This document shows positions 11,256-23,079 of a stretch of DNA of 64,000 bases, piece by piece. The position numbers were made by a program, and so were the translations under genes. The notes beneath the pieces are model-generated. The model worked only from the letters and a program-made list of their open reading frames with translations. It ran no database searches and had not been told where the DNA came from. The DNA is from Eucalyptus grandis. Lineage: Eukaryota; Streptophyta; Magnoliopsida; Myrtales; Myrtaceae. Position 1 is the stretch's first letter. Each line of letters begins with the position of its first letter. The DNA lies in assembly GCF_016545825.1 (NCBI RefSeq), contig NC_052619.1, positions 8,199,501-8,263,500 on the forward strand. Reading direction: 5' to 3'.

Positions 11256-13224
11256 CATGGTTTAATTTTCATCTTTATCTTTCAATTTTGATCACCACAT
11301 CACCCATTCATCAATCTCATCATCAACCCTTCGGGCGAAAAACCTCCGACGGGGCTCTCGGCAAACTCAGCCATCCCATGGCCACCGGGCTTCTGGCCCC
11401 CCACATTCCGGGCATCTCGCATCTCAACTAGCATCACGAGGCATTCCCTTCGAGCAAAAACCTCCGATAGGGCTTCCGGCCTTTACCCTTCTAGCCAGGC
11501 ATCCCGCACCCAACTCCTTGCATCGCGAGGCATTCCTTTCGGGCAAAGACCTCCGACAAGGCTTCCGGCCCCCCACATTTCGGGCATCCTGAATCTCCCA
11601 GGGAATCTCTGGAATTACGCCACTAGGCCACCAGACATCATCATCAACCACAACCACTTCCTCATTTACCATCATCCACATACACCATTTCTTTATCTCA
11701 ATTTAACATGGCAATTGGCATGGTATCAAACGAATCACACTTGACATGGAATTCACACTTGCATCTCAATTCATATGTCATACACATGCCAAAACTTTAT
11801 CCCATACACATCTCAATTCAATACATGTACAAGGACCATGTCATACGCATACCAAGACTTTATCACATATATATCTCAATCCAATACATGTGCAAAGACC
11901 TCATCACACATTTGCCACACAAATAGAATTGAATCCATAGCTAAAAAGAAATCCATTTTATTTTATTATTATTATATTATTTTATTATTATATTTATTTA
12001 TTTTCATAAATAAATATTAAACTTAATATCTATGATTTTCCCAAAATCATAGTAATCAAACAATAACTAAAAAAAATCAATAGGATCACAATATCATACA
12101 AAATTCACGGCCAAATTGAATTTCTCATAATTTCACAATTTTCACAAATTAGCACATGATATTCGGATAATGACCAGAATTGCACAGTTTCCAAATAAAT
12201 TCGATTAAAATACTCATATAAACTTCAAAAATTACGAAATTTCACAAGGTGATAGCCAACACATTTTCGAGCACTTTTTATGCAGCACTCTAAGCCAAAT
12301 TATTTTTATATTAATTTATACAACCCCACGAAACGTCTGGAACCACTACCGCGTCGTCCAGAATACACTTCTCTGAAATTTTTAGATTTCACCCATCTAT
12401 TCTCTTTCGTTTCCTCTGAAATTTTAGTATGTTATGTACCAAGGTGTCTTTTACAAGTTTCATGCAGAGATCTAGGTCAAATAACCAAATTATGGACACC
12501 ATTTAAGTCCATCAAATCTCGGGTGTCTCGGAATACTTCACCAGAATCATCGTTTCCAAGATCTAGCCGATTCACCAAGCTATACTTGTTCATTTCTCTT
12601 CAAATTTGAGTATGTTGTATTTTATGGTGTTACCTACAACTTTAATGAAGTCAACAAAGTGAGATCTCCAACAGAAATCAACATGCAATCAAGAAATCAA
12701 CAAGAGGTCAGTGAAGATTTCGCAGATCTAGGGTTTCCGTATGATAGAACTTTTGACCCCGCAAATATCCATCGTTTTCTACGAAATTTCAGTATGTCAT
12801 ACTACAAGATGTTAGCTTCAACTTTAATGAAGAAACCGAAGCCAAAATCCGACTCCAAACACACATGCAAGTTCAAACAAGCTACTGACTTCCACAAACC
12901 GAACAAGAACAGTCACACGGCTTGAAAACAACCGACCCTTACCTCGGTTTTTCGCACAAATCATACCTAAAATCGAACATGCAATCACCAAAACAAACAT
13001 GCAAGAGAAGTTACGAACTCCACTTGCCTCTAAATCGTACTAGCGACGAGCACACAGCGGCGAATCGAGCGGCACACGGGTGGATGGACGGCGAGCGAAC
13101 GGCGGCACCCCTCGGCTCCGCCTCCTCTCCCTCTCGGTTTATCCCTTTCTCTCGAACTCTCTCTCTCTCTCACCCTCTCTCAGCCGAATGAGGCAAAGAA
13201 CCGGCCATCTCTCTCTCCTCATCC

Positions 13225-13232
13225 CTTTTATA
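13225..13232 (-). promoter_or_regulatory. Probable LTR TATA box (copy B, 5' LTR)
   Basis: The minus strand reads TATAAAAG in the same CT-rich context as at 4592. As part of the 5' LTR it is the likely former promoter of the element. Confidence 0.5.
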
Positions 13233-13758
13233 CCCCCTTAATCTCATGATTAACAATCATTGCTTTGCCTAAAATCTAACCAATGCATGCCATTCCTCCA
13301 TGCCACTTGTCACATTGGGTTTTCTTTCTTTTATTTGGTTTGGGCTTGGGCTTAGGCCCATCCGGCCATTCCTCCTTGGGCTGGTCGAATTCTCTTCTTG
13401 GGCTCTAATGGGCCGACTAGCTTGGCCCACCAAGCTTTAGGCTAATGGGCCCAAGGCCCATTCCAAGAATTAACCTCTTTTTCTTTTTTTTCTTTTTTTT
13501 GAAATTCTTCAATAAATATTTTTTTTGAATTCCAAATTTTCAACTTGTCCAAAGTCTTGGGATATTTTAATTATTGAAATTTAAATCATATGGCCAAGCA
13601 TAGATTATTAATCTATTAAATTTAAATTTCCACAATCACAAGCACAAATCATCAAATTAAAAGACTAATGGCTAAAACATAAGCCATGAAAATTCTACCA
13701 CCTAATTAAAGACTTTAACACACCTTAAGGCTTGGCTTTGAATTTCTAGGATGCCACA

Positions 13759-13773
13759 ATTAAAAAGGGCGGC
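13759..13773 (-). other. 15-bp LTR-LTR junction left from an almost complete internal deletion
   Basis: Between LTR B and LTR C lies ATTAAAAAGGGCGGC. The last 12 bases equal the spacer between the primer-binding site and the 5' LTR of this family (compare 9934-9945). The first three equal the bases next to the polypurine-tract end of the internal region (compare 5121-5123). Read on the minus strand: LTR C, start of the internal region, end of the internal region, LTR B, with everything between deleted. Confidence 0.75.
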
Positions 13774-16249
13774 TGTGACACCCCGAACCCTTCGCAACTC
13801 GTCACCAGCGCCGATGTTACACTTTAATACATTCCTTTTTCTTTCGAACAAGCGTCCTAATTTTCAGACACATTTTTTTTTTTTTTTAACAAAACGGTCC
13901 CAACGCGACTCATAGCGGAAGCAAATTAAACATCACCATCTATCCCCTACCAATCCATGATACAAATACACACCAGCTAAACATCGGGATTTTATAAACA
14001 AACATCGACACATTATTTACATATATTTTCAAGATGGGACTACTCTCGGGTCGGTACATAACAAGGAAAAGCTAGGACTCAGCCACGTCCAGCCTAAAAC
14101 CTCAAAAAGAAACCTCGACCCTCAACATCATGCGAGCACAAAAACCCCCCATCAAAAGTGTCGATTATCTACATCAAAAGAGATCCAGCTCCTACTCGTC
14201 GCGCGCAGGTCTCACACCCAACCCGGTGCATCAGGTGGTGGCGGCGGCAGCATCCCTCGCATAGCTCTATCCCGTCGAACGTGCACAGAAATGAACTCTT
14301 GTATGACAGGGCCCCCAGCCAGGCCGATATCATACATCACTTGACATCGCACTCGGATAAAAGTCAGTCCGGGAACAGAGGGACAATCTATCTCCGTACA
14401 CTCAACCTCTACATCAGACGGTAGACCATAAAATACACCACGCGTGACGGCAGGAAGCGGCATATTGGCTAATCTGAAATGTTATCCCCAAAAGGGGTGA
14501 GTACAACCACTCAGGAGATAGGGAAATCCAATAACAACTCAATGCATCATATCATCATACATGCATAGCAGGCATAACTTACCTTGCAGCCATGCGCATA
14601 CAATCATGCATCATCGTGCCTTATCATCATGCATATCATATCATCTTATGTCATCACCATAATCATCATGGCATCATTATATCATACATGTCACCCTTAT
14701 CATGACATCGTCACATCACACATCATCATTGTCATCGTGCATATCATCATGCATATCATGCCATGGGTGATCATCATATCACATCGTATAACATCATCAT
14801 CATCATCATCATCCATATCGTCATGCATATCATCATGGGTGATCATCATATCACATCACATATCATCTTCATCATCATCATGCATATCATGATGCATACC
14901 ATCATGCATATCATCATGCATATCATCATGCATATTATCATTCATATCATGCCATGGGTGATCATCATATCACATCATATATCATCATCATCCTCATCAT
15001 CATGCATATCATCATGCATATCATCATGTCATGGTTTAATTTTCATCTTTATCTTTCAATTTTGATCACCACATCACCCATTCATCAATCTCATCATCAA
15101 CCCTTCGGGCAGAAACCTCCGACAGGGCTCTCGGCAAACTCAGCCATCCCATGGCCACCGGGCTTCCGGCCCCCCACATTCCGGGCATCTCGCATCTCAA
15201 CTAGCATCACGAGGCATTCCCTTCGAGCAAAAACCTCCGACAGGGCTTCCGGCCTTTACCCTTCTAGCCAGGCATCCCGCACCCAACTCCTTGCATCGCG
15301 AGGCATTCCTTTCAAGCAAAGACCTCCGACAAGGCTTCCGGCCCCCCACATTCCGGGCATCCTGAATCTCCCAGGGAATCTCTGGAATTACGCCACTAGG
15401 CCACCAGACATCATCATCCACCACAACCACTTCCTCATTTACCATCATCCACATACACCATTTCTTTATCTCAATTTAACATGGCAATTGGCATGGTATC
15501 AAACGAATCACACTTGACATGGAATTCACACTTGCATCTCAATTCATATGTCATACACATGCCAAAACTTTATCCCATACACATCTCAATTCAATACATG
15601 TGCAAATACCTCATCACTCATATGCCACACAAATAGAATTGAATCCATGGACAAATAAAAATCCATTTTATTATTTTATTATTTTATTATTTTATTTATT
15701 TATTTTCATAAATAAATATTAAATTTAATATCTATGATTTTCCCAAAATCATAGTATTCAAACAATCACTAAAAAAATCAATAGGATCACAATTTCATAC
15801 AAAATTCATGGCCAAATTGAATTTCTCATAATTTCACAATTTCCACAAATTAACACATGATATTCGGATAATGACCAGAATTGCAGAGTTTCCAAATAAA
15901 TTCAATTAAAAAACTCATATGGCCTTCAAAAATTACGAAATTTCACAGGGTGATAACCAACACATTTTCGTGCACTTTTCATGCATAACTCTAAGCCAAA
16001 TTAGTTTTAGATTAATTTATACAACCCCACGAAACTTCTGGAACCACTACCTCGTCGTCCAGAATACACTTCGCCGAAATTTTTAGCTTTTACCCCTCTA
16101 TTCTCTTTCATTTCCTCTTAAATTTGAGTATGTTATGTATCAAGGTGTCCTTTACAAGTTTCATGAAGAGATCTAGGTCAGAAAACCAAATTATGGTCAC
16201 CATTTAAGTCCATCAAGTCTCGGGTGTCTCGGAACACACCACCAGAATC
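13774..16249 (-). repeat. LTR copy C, truncated by the assembly gap
   Basis: It begins TGTGACACC at 13774 and follows LTR B closely, including the long form of the G+C-rich repeat block (about 15105-15360) and the CAT array (about 14600-15030). It stops at the gap at a point equal to about 12547 of LTR B, so about 1.2 kb of the LTR is missing from the assembly. Confidence 0.9.
14600..15031 (-). repeat. CAT/ATC microsatellite inside LTR C
   Basis: Same interrupted CAT array as in LTRs A and B, with its own unit count. Confidence 0.9.
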
Positions 16250-16349
16250 NNNNNNNNNNNNNNNNNNNNNNNNNNNNNNNNNNNNNNNNNNNNNNNNNNN
16301 NNNNNNNNNNNNNNNNNNNNNNNNNNNNNNNNNNNNNNNNNNNNNNNNN
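16250..16349. other. Assembly gap of 100 N
   Basis: Exactly 100 Ns, the usual placeholder for a gap of unknown size. LTR C enters from the left and the middle of an RLP coding region leaves on the right. The true gap must hold at least the missing 1.2 kb of LTR C and about 0.6 kb of RLP1 coding sequence, so it is larger than drawn. Confidence 0.95.
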
Positions 16350-18744
16350 CCTGAATCTCGGAGCCATCGATCTCAGTAAATCTGCAGATCATTGGCTTCG
16401 AGCTATCAATTTTCTATCTTCTCTCAGAGAGTTGCACTTGCCCAACTGTTTCCTGTCAAAGCTTCCTCTTTCTCTTCCATTCATCAACGTCACGTTGCTC
16501 GAGGTCCTTGATCTCTCGAACAATAACGTCAACTCTACTTCACCCGGGTGGCTGTTCAATCTCACTCGCCTTGTTCATCTTGATTTAAACTCAAATAGTC
16601 TCGGGGGTGAGCTTCCAGATGAATTTGCTAATTTAGCATCCCTCCAAAAACTTGACTTGTCCCAGAATTTTTCGAAGGTGAGCTCCCGAAATCCTTGGGG
16701 AGCTTATGTGATTTGAGTGTCCTAAAGATTTCTGTCAATAGAATCACCGGTGAGATAACTGATTTTATCAATGGGTTAGCTCGATGCAACGATAGCCACT
16801 TGGAGAATCTGGAGCTGGGAAACAATGGATTGTCTGGCAATTTGCCAGATTCTCTAGGAAACCTGAAGAAGTTAAGGTACCTCCAATTTTTGCGGAATTC
16901 ATTTCAAGGTTCTATTCCACGGACGATTGGAAACTTGTCGTCTTTGAAAGAGTTTTACGTTGGCAAAAACAGTATGAGTGGGATTCCTGAAAGTTTTGGG
17001 CAATTGTCGGCGTTGGTCGCGGTGGATCTCTCTGAGAACTTGTGGGAAGGAGTCGTGACGGAGCGCCACCTGGCAAATCTCTCGAGCCTTACGGATCTTT
17101 CCTTGGATAAAATGTATCAAAACATTTCCTTGGCATTTAACATAGCCCCCAGTTGGATTCCTCCCTTCAAGCTTAGGTACCTGAACATCAGGTTTTGCCA
17201 ATTGGGTCCCGAGTTTCCTACTTGGCTCAGGAATCAAAACCACCTCAAGACCGTGGTGTTGCGCAACGATAAGATTTCAGGAACCATACCCGATTGGTTC
17301 TTCCAGTTGAATCTGCAATTGGATGAACTAGACGTCTCGTATAATCAACTCACTGGCAAGCCACCCACCTCGCTGACATTTGTAGACGATCAGTCCAATG
17401 TCGACTTGAGTTCAAACCGATATGAAGGTCCTCTTCCTATGTGGTCTTCCAATGTGACGACACTGTATCTCAGAGATAATCAGTTCTCCGGTCCAATTCC
17501 TCCTAACATCGGCGAACTCATGCCTTACCTGACAGATTTAGACATATCTCGGAATGCCCTAAATGGTACCATTCCCTTGTCCATTGGGAAAATGACCACT
17601 TTGACAACCTTAGTCATCTCCAACAACTACCTATCCGGAGAAATACCGCGGTTCTGGAGCAACTTGCCCTTCCTATATATTCTTGACATGTCAAACAATA
17701 GCCTTTCGGGTCCAATACCGAGAGAGGTTGGCTTTCTTTCCTCTCTCATGTTCCTCATACTTAGTAACAACAATCTCTCTGGCAAACTTCCGTCCTCCTT
17801 GCGGAACTGCAGCTCTCTGGACAGTCTTGATTTAGGCGAGAACAAGTTCTCAGGAAACATTCCCGCATGGATTGCAGAGAGCATTCCTTCATTACTGATT
17901 TTGTGCCTGCGGTCCAATTCGTTTACCGGGAAAATTCCTCCTCAGATATGCCGTCTTTCAAATCTCCACATAGTAGACCTCTCTCACAACAGCTTGTCAG
18001 GATCAATTCCGATGTGCATTGGAAACTTATCAGGCTTGAAAGTGGAGCTCCCGGATACTTACAGAGGGGAGGGGAGGTACGAGGGACGCTTGACCATTGT
18101 GGCGAAAGGACGGATTGCTGAATATTATCAAAGCATTCTTTACCTCGTCAACAGTTTGGATCTCTCGGACAACCGCTTGTCTGGGGAGATTCCTGAAGCG
18201 CTAACAGCCCTCGTGAGGTTGTGGGCCTTGAATTTGTCCATGAACCATTTCACTGGAAGAATACCGATCGACATTGGGAACTTGGAAGGGCTAGAAACTC
18301 TCGACTTATCAAGCAACAATCTCTCGGGACCACTTCCTCCGAGCATCACCGCTTTAACAAAGCTGAATCACTTGAAACTGTCATACAACAACTTGTGGGG
18401 GAGAATCCCGAGGACCAACCAGTTCCAAACCCTCAACGACCCATCGATTTACGAGGGCAACGTCGGCCTCTGTGGGATTCCATTGCCAGAGTTATGCCCG
18501 GGAGACGAGAAACAGCCACAATCTCCTGACGATGGTGGCGGAAACACCAAGAGCGAAGACGGAGGCGATGATCTCGAACGTTTGTGGCTCTTGCTGAGCA
18601 TTGGGCTCGGTTTCTCTGTCGGGTTCTGGGGCGTCTGCGGCACTTTGATCTTAAAGAAGTCCTGAGAGATGCTACTATGGTTACGTCGACAGGATGAAGA
18701 ACAAGCTAATTGTTGCTGCACTCATCGCATGTCGGACGGACTAG
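16350..18744 (+). pseudogene. RLP1: LRR receptor-like protein, subtype A, 5' end in gap, frameshifted
   Basis: The first readable residues, LNLGAIDLSKSADHWL, match residue 200 or so of RLP3, so the signal peptide and first LRRs are lost in the gap. A net 4-bp deletion near 16670 (against the paralogue at 32335) breaks the frame. From 16695 a 656-codon frame then runs through the LRRs, the island segment, the last LRRs, the C-terminal Cys cap (GLCGIPLPELC) and the transmembrane helix. A missing G at about 18662 (TCCTGAGAG against TCCTGGAGAG) creates a stop at 18663-18665 straight after LKKS, removing the cytoplasmic tail; the tail codons remain in another frame to 18744. Family role: plasma-membrane immune receptor working with a co-receptor. 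With two frame lesions it is called a pseudogene, though both are small and worth checking against reads. Confidence 0.85.
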
Positions 18745-18853
18745 TATCCAAGCATGTATTCAGGGATTTTATTCAGGGCTTACTATCGTTAGACATTTGA
18801 TGAACGTAGGAGCTAAGCACAGGGAACATACTCCACATGTTTCTGGCATTGCC

Positions 18854-18859
18854 AATAAA
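18854..18859 (+). terminator. Poly(A) signal after RLP1
   Basis: AATAAA about 110 bp after the ancestral stop, in a GCCAATAAAACGAGCC context shared with RLP3. Confidence 0.55.
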
Positions 18860-19076
18860 ACGAGCCTTGGGCAGTAAGAGAAGACTGAATTCTATGGAAA
18901 TTAATCCATAAGCTCATCTTGAGACTGGGTCTGAATCCTGTAGCATTTTGCACTCTAAAATAAATGATTTGAAAAATATTTTTCTAAAAAAATCGTTTGT
19001 ATCACTTAAAATAATTAGTTAATATAATATATTTTAAACATATTTCGTCTATTCATTTTTTTTTAGCAATATAAAT

Positions 19077-19654
19077 TGTAACATCCCGGGTTCCACTTGT
19101 GTGATATTGTCCGCGACACTGAGTCCTCACGCTTTAAAACGCGTCACGCAAGTTTAAGAGAACAAGCCTTATATACAAGGCCCATGCACCTCTCCCTAAG
19201 CGATGTGGGACAAGAGGAGAGGAATCCTTCCTTCCCTTGCGCACGTCCTCCTCCCCGCGCACCGCCGCTCGGGTCATCACACTCTTCCCCCCTTGGGAGG
19301 ACATGGCCCTCGCTGTGGTCCCACACGCGGTCGAGAGCCGAGCCATCACACTCTTCCCTTGGGAGGACATGGCCTCGCCGTGGTCCCACACGCGGTCGAG
19401 AGTCGGCTCTGATACCATTTCAGAATATCCGGGTCCCACTTGTGTGATATTGTCCGCTTGAACACCGGGTCGCCACGGCTTTAAAACGCGTCACACAGCT
19501 TTTTAACCCAAGCCTTATATACAAGGCCCATGACCCCTCCCTAAGCGATGGGACAAGAGGGAGAGGAATCCACTTCCCCTTCCCTTGCGCACGTCCGAGG
19601 ACCGGAGGCACGGACGCACCGCCATCCTCCCCGCGCACCGCCTCGGTCGTCACA
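19077..19654 (-). mobile_element. TRIM (short non-coding LTR retrotransposon), complete with target-site duplication
   Basis: A 578-bp element bounded by TGTAACATCC and GGTCGTCACA and flanked by TAAAT on both sides (19072-19076 and 19655-19659). Read on the minus strand it has a 5' LTR (about 19421-19654), a primer-binding site TGGTATCAGAGC (19406-19417, initiator tRNA-Met), an internal stretch of about 140 bp, a purine tract AAGGGGGGAAGAG and a 3' LTR (19077-19281). The LTRs share a TATATAAGG promoter motif, GCGGACAATATC and a G+C-rich part. The internal part holds two copies of a unit of about 70 bp (GGGAGGACATGGCC..GGTCGAGAG). The matching site next to RLP5 (near 59905) is empty. It has no coding capacity and would depend on enzymes from another element. 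Confidence 0.85.
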
Positions 19655-19960
19655 TAAATGATTATTTAAAAATTATATTTTAAATTATTTATATTTCACA
19701 AAACTTACGGAATGGGATCCAGTCTGCTAAACAAATGTTTTATTTACTTTTTATGCTTCGGAATCGGACGGGTCCAAAGTTCGTTTGAACCGGATTCCAT
19801 CCCAGACCCAGATCCGAATTGAACCGGGAGCACCCGAACGGTTACCCAACCCGGTCGCTGTTCGAAGATATTCTTCGTTAACTTCATCGCCTCCATTATA
19901 TCCACTCCGGCCAAAATCAAGTGCAGCGACGCTCCGTCGCGCTCGCCCTGCTCCCCGCCG

Positions 19961-20165
19961 ATGTCACTGTGCCTCCTCTCCTCCCGCTCCCTCCACCCAA
20001 TTACCTCCTGCCACCTGTCTCCCACAGCCTCAGCTCCTCCCTTTCCGCCGCCACTCGCTTCAGCGTCTTTCCATCTAAATCCGACCTCCGCGCTCCAATG
20101 CCCCTCACTTACCATCGTCATGTTCGTGTCGATAAATCTGGCCATGTGCTGGACTTGCATCATTA
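19961..20165 (+). pseudogene. Relic of methyltransferase exon 1, copy 1
   Basis: The sequence and the 180 bp upstream match the start of the methyltransferase gene at 60219 (MSLCLLS.RSL.P..SC.LSP.ASAPP pattern). It is shorter in the Pro/Ala-rich part and diverges at the exon 1 end: ALQCPSLTIV replaces ALQCSHFQS, and there is no splice donor in the equivalent place. No later exons follow. It is a duplicated fragment, carried along when the neighbouring RLP was copied. Confidence 0.75.
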
Positions 20166-21133
20166 GCTTATAAAAGAAACTCTCCTGTAGTCAGTTTGGG
20201 TCAGATAAGCCAGTACACATTCTAGGAGAATCTCCTTGAAGGTATCCTCGTCCTCTAGCTTTTTGCTGCGGTTCAACTTTTGACGATAGTCATTAGTGGA
20301 AGTTAGTAAAGGTGAAAAACTCTCTAGAGTTGAAGACCTGGAGATGGCGAAAGGGCAGTTCTAGCTTCATTACCCGGGAACAATGATGGGGGCAGATGTC
20401 TGTGGATGCATGAGCAGAGACAAAGCCCTTAACATGCGGTTCTTCAATAAGAAACACATTTCTTGATCTATTTGGGATACTTCTCCTGAACTTTCAGGCT
20501 TAACGTAACATGTCAAGCTGGTGTACCAAGAAGAAGCATGATTTGATGTTGGCTATACTATCTGATTGTCCAAAGAACGCAACTATTGAAGAACTTCCTT
20601 CGCGATCGAGTCCCCACAACTCAAGGTATTTGGAGCTACTAGACCAAGTGAATAAAAGTCAGACGACGTGGACGTTAATGCAGGAATTTTCGCGACTTAA
20701 GGTTGGAGGGTTTCTTTGCGGTCATACTTGAACTATACTTCATGAACACATAACGTAGCATGCGCTTCGTGCAATTGTCTGAAACCTCCAAACCTCCAGC
20801 ATTAAGGTCATTTCTAGAGTGACCGCATGCGCTCTGCATTTCACTTTATGTCAATTGCAGCTGGCGACTCATTCCACCGTCCCTTTCGAAATATATGATG
20901 AATGCAATAGGTCTCATCTGACAATACGGCAGCTAACTGCAGCACTGTAGTCCGTAGTTCAGCTATCGAGTATTATAATTATGTGCTCTTTTGTATAAAA
21001 AGGAAGGTCTAAGCCTTTATATTGTAAGTTATACGTTTGTGTGGTAATAAATGCTCAGGAAGTACAGCGTCTAGAAGTTAGATAGTAGTGCAACTGCGGG
21101 TAATTGTTGAGGGGACCTTGTAGAAGTCCTCAC
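20166..21133 (+). other. RLP1-RLP2 spacer, first part
   Basis: About 1 kb matching the spacer after RLP3 (35290-36150). It contains short open frames (such as 20510-20731, with the segment AILSDCPKNATIEELP) that have weak counterparts in the other spacers. No gene can be supported. Confidence 0.5.
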
Positions 21134-23079
21134 TGTCACACCTCGATTCTCAAGAAGAAGGGCATGACACGGCCGTCCTTTTTTCCAAAGGACGCAGCCT
21201 CAACGTAACCAAAATTTCAACCCGATATCAACATATATACATCCACATATATATATTTGACAAAAAGGGGCAATTAGTTACAATATCAGAGTATATCTAT
21301 GTTTCACAAACATCAAAACATAAACCTTCTACAAGGACTAACTTATAAACTTATGAACTATGCATAAGCCATACCAAAAAGTTCCACAACAAAAGTCCTC
21401 CCCGAGCGAACGCTCATGCCTACTCGCGACTCGCTGAAGGACCTGAAAAACAAGTAAATGAGAGGAGTGAGCTACCACGGCTCAGTGAGTAACATATTTC
21501 TTCTAAGCGGATCGAGAAATCACTATGCACATTTTAAAACACAAACATAACTCAAGACATAATTATAACTCAAATACCGAAAGTACCAATGGTCGAGTCC
21601 ATTAGTCAATCTCGTAAAACATGCATCAATGGTCCATTCCATTGATTAATCTCATCAAATCACGATGGTCCATTCCATCGACCAAACTCAAATCACACGT
21701 CATGGTCCACTCCATTGATCAATTCATGCTCAAATGTCTAGCCATGGTCACGTGTAATGCCTGTGACAAAACGATCAAGATTCCCCTTGCAAGGTCTCCA
21801 CATATTATTAGCCGGTGGCTCGGCCCACAAGGATATCCTAGAATAGTATGTACATACTCACACACCCCTCATGGTCCACAGTGACATTGAGCACCAACCA
21901 TCAATAACAATATCCAGTAATCCAACATCAAAAAGAGAATCATGCCACAACTCAAATTTGATATATAAATATCAAGCATTCTCCAAAACATTTCAAGATT
22001 CTTTCACAAATATTTTCACAACCATTCAAATCAACGTCAAAATATAATTCCTTTCGAACAACAAAAATGGCAGTAATAGCTCGATCCTGTTTTATGCAAC
22101 AAAATATGTTTTTTATCAACTCATGAAATATATAATCCACCATGTTTCTCAAAACATGAGTTTAAAATACAAAGAAGAAATAGTGTCACTCACCTGGAAA
22201 AAGCCAAAAATCAACTACGACGCTCACACGAATCGACGCATTCGGATTCCTAACAATTAACGGAAAAATATCAAAAAGCAGAGTAAAAATGATATTCTTA
22301 TAATGACTCGTCTATACTAAGCCTATTAGTCGATAAACGACACCTACGCGCCCCCAAAAGCTCACAATTTACTACAAACCCATCATTTTCAGCTAGGCGC
22401 GGCCCATGCGCCCACTCGTCACGCCATAACTTCCTCTACAAAATTCCGTTTCAAGCCGTCTTATAGTCGGTAGAAAGCTCTCTTAACATACAACAACAAC
22501 CCCAACTCAGCCGCCCCAAAACAGCACCGGAAATAACAAAAATAGAGACTCGAAGCCACTGTTCGCTACAGTACCAGATTGCGCCTCCAACTTCAAAATT
22601 CCGTTCCGAACAAACCGCAAGCTCAAATCACGATCCGAAAGATGCTATAGCTTCACAACGTCCCAAAGTACCATTTCAAAAAAAAAAAAATTACAGCTTA
22701 ACGACTCAAAAATTGGGCTTCGCCATACAAATACCCAAGAAACCGAATTTCGAGCCCTAATTGCGGCAATTGCTTCAACAAGTGATTAAAGGCTTCAAAT
22801 TCTTACCGGCCTTGCAAAACACACTTGAGTCGGCTTGATGAGACGTCCGGGTCACGAGCGCCAAAAATTTTCCCTTTTTCCCTTTTTCCTTTCTCTTCTT
22901 CTCTCTCTTCTCCCTGTTTTGCGTCTTCCCCTGTTTCTGCCCGTGCTCTTCTCTTTCTCTCCCTCTTTCTCTCTTTTTAAACTCAGCCGAAGCTTCTCCC
23001 ACTTTCCTTCAGCCTCCCTTTTTTGACTTTTCAAACCCTTTCTTTTCCTTTTATTTTATTAAAGAGCCCATATATTACA
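21134..23079 (-). mobile_element. Solo LTR, family S, copy 1
   Basis: A 1946-bp insertion TGTCACACC..TATATTACA flanked by CTCAC on both sides (21129-21133 and 23080-23084). The paralogous spacer near 37455 is empty, reading TCCTCACATCATT. It has no internal coding region and no second LTR, so it is a solo LTR. It holds imperfect tandem repeats around ATGGTCCATTCCAT (about 21590-21720) and a CT-rich stretch near its right end. The minus orientation is inferred from GA-rich and TTTAAA promoter-like sequence at that end. Confidence 0.8.

Larger units (their letters stand above)
1534..13758 (-). mobile_element. Ty3/gypsy chromovirus with very long LTRs, decayed
   Basis: The element reads right to left: LTR B (9946-13758), primer-binding site, gag, protease, reverse transcriptase, RNase H, integrase, chromodomain relic, polypurine tract, LTR A (1534-5120). 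The chromodomain, the domain order and the tRNA-iMet primer site place it in the chromoviruses, probably the Tekay/Del lineage. Total length is 12.2 kb, of which the LTRs are 7.4 kb. Stops and frameshifts in gag and pol make it non-autonomous now. The two LTRs differ by a block of about 170 bp as well as point changes, so they may not be the original pair from one insertion. No target-site duplication can be assigned, because both flanks are further LTRs. Confidence 0.9.
9946..13758 (-). repeat. LTR copy B (5' LTR of the chromovirus)
   Basis: The plus strand begins TGTGACACC at 9946 and ends GATGCCACA at 13758; in element orientation this is TGTGGCATC to GGTGTCACA, a TG..CA LTR with a five-base inverted terminal match. 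Length is 3813 bp. Against A it has an extra block at about 11416-11588 made of two further units of the G+C-rich repeat around CCTCCGACA..GGCTTCCGGCC. It carries the CAT array and a TATA sequence at 13225-13232. Confidence 0.92.

Noticed and set aside
19077..19654. Possible 5S-carrying (Cassandra-type) TRIM
   Set aside because: I could not find the 5S internal promoter sequence in its LTRs.
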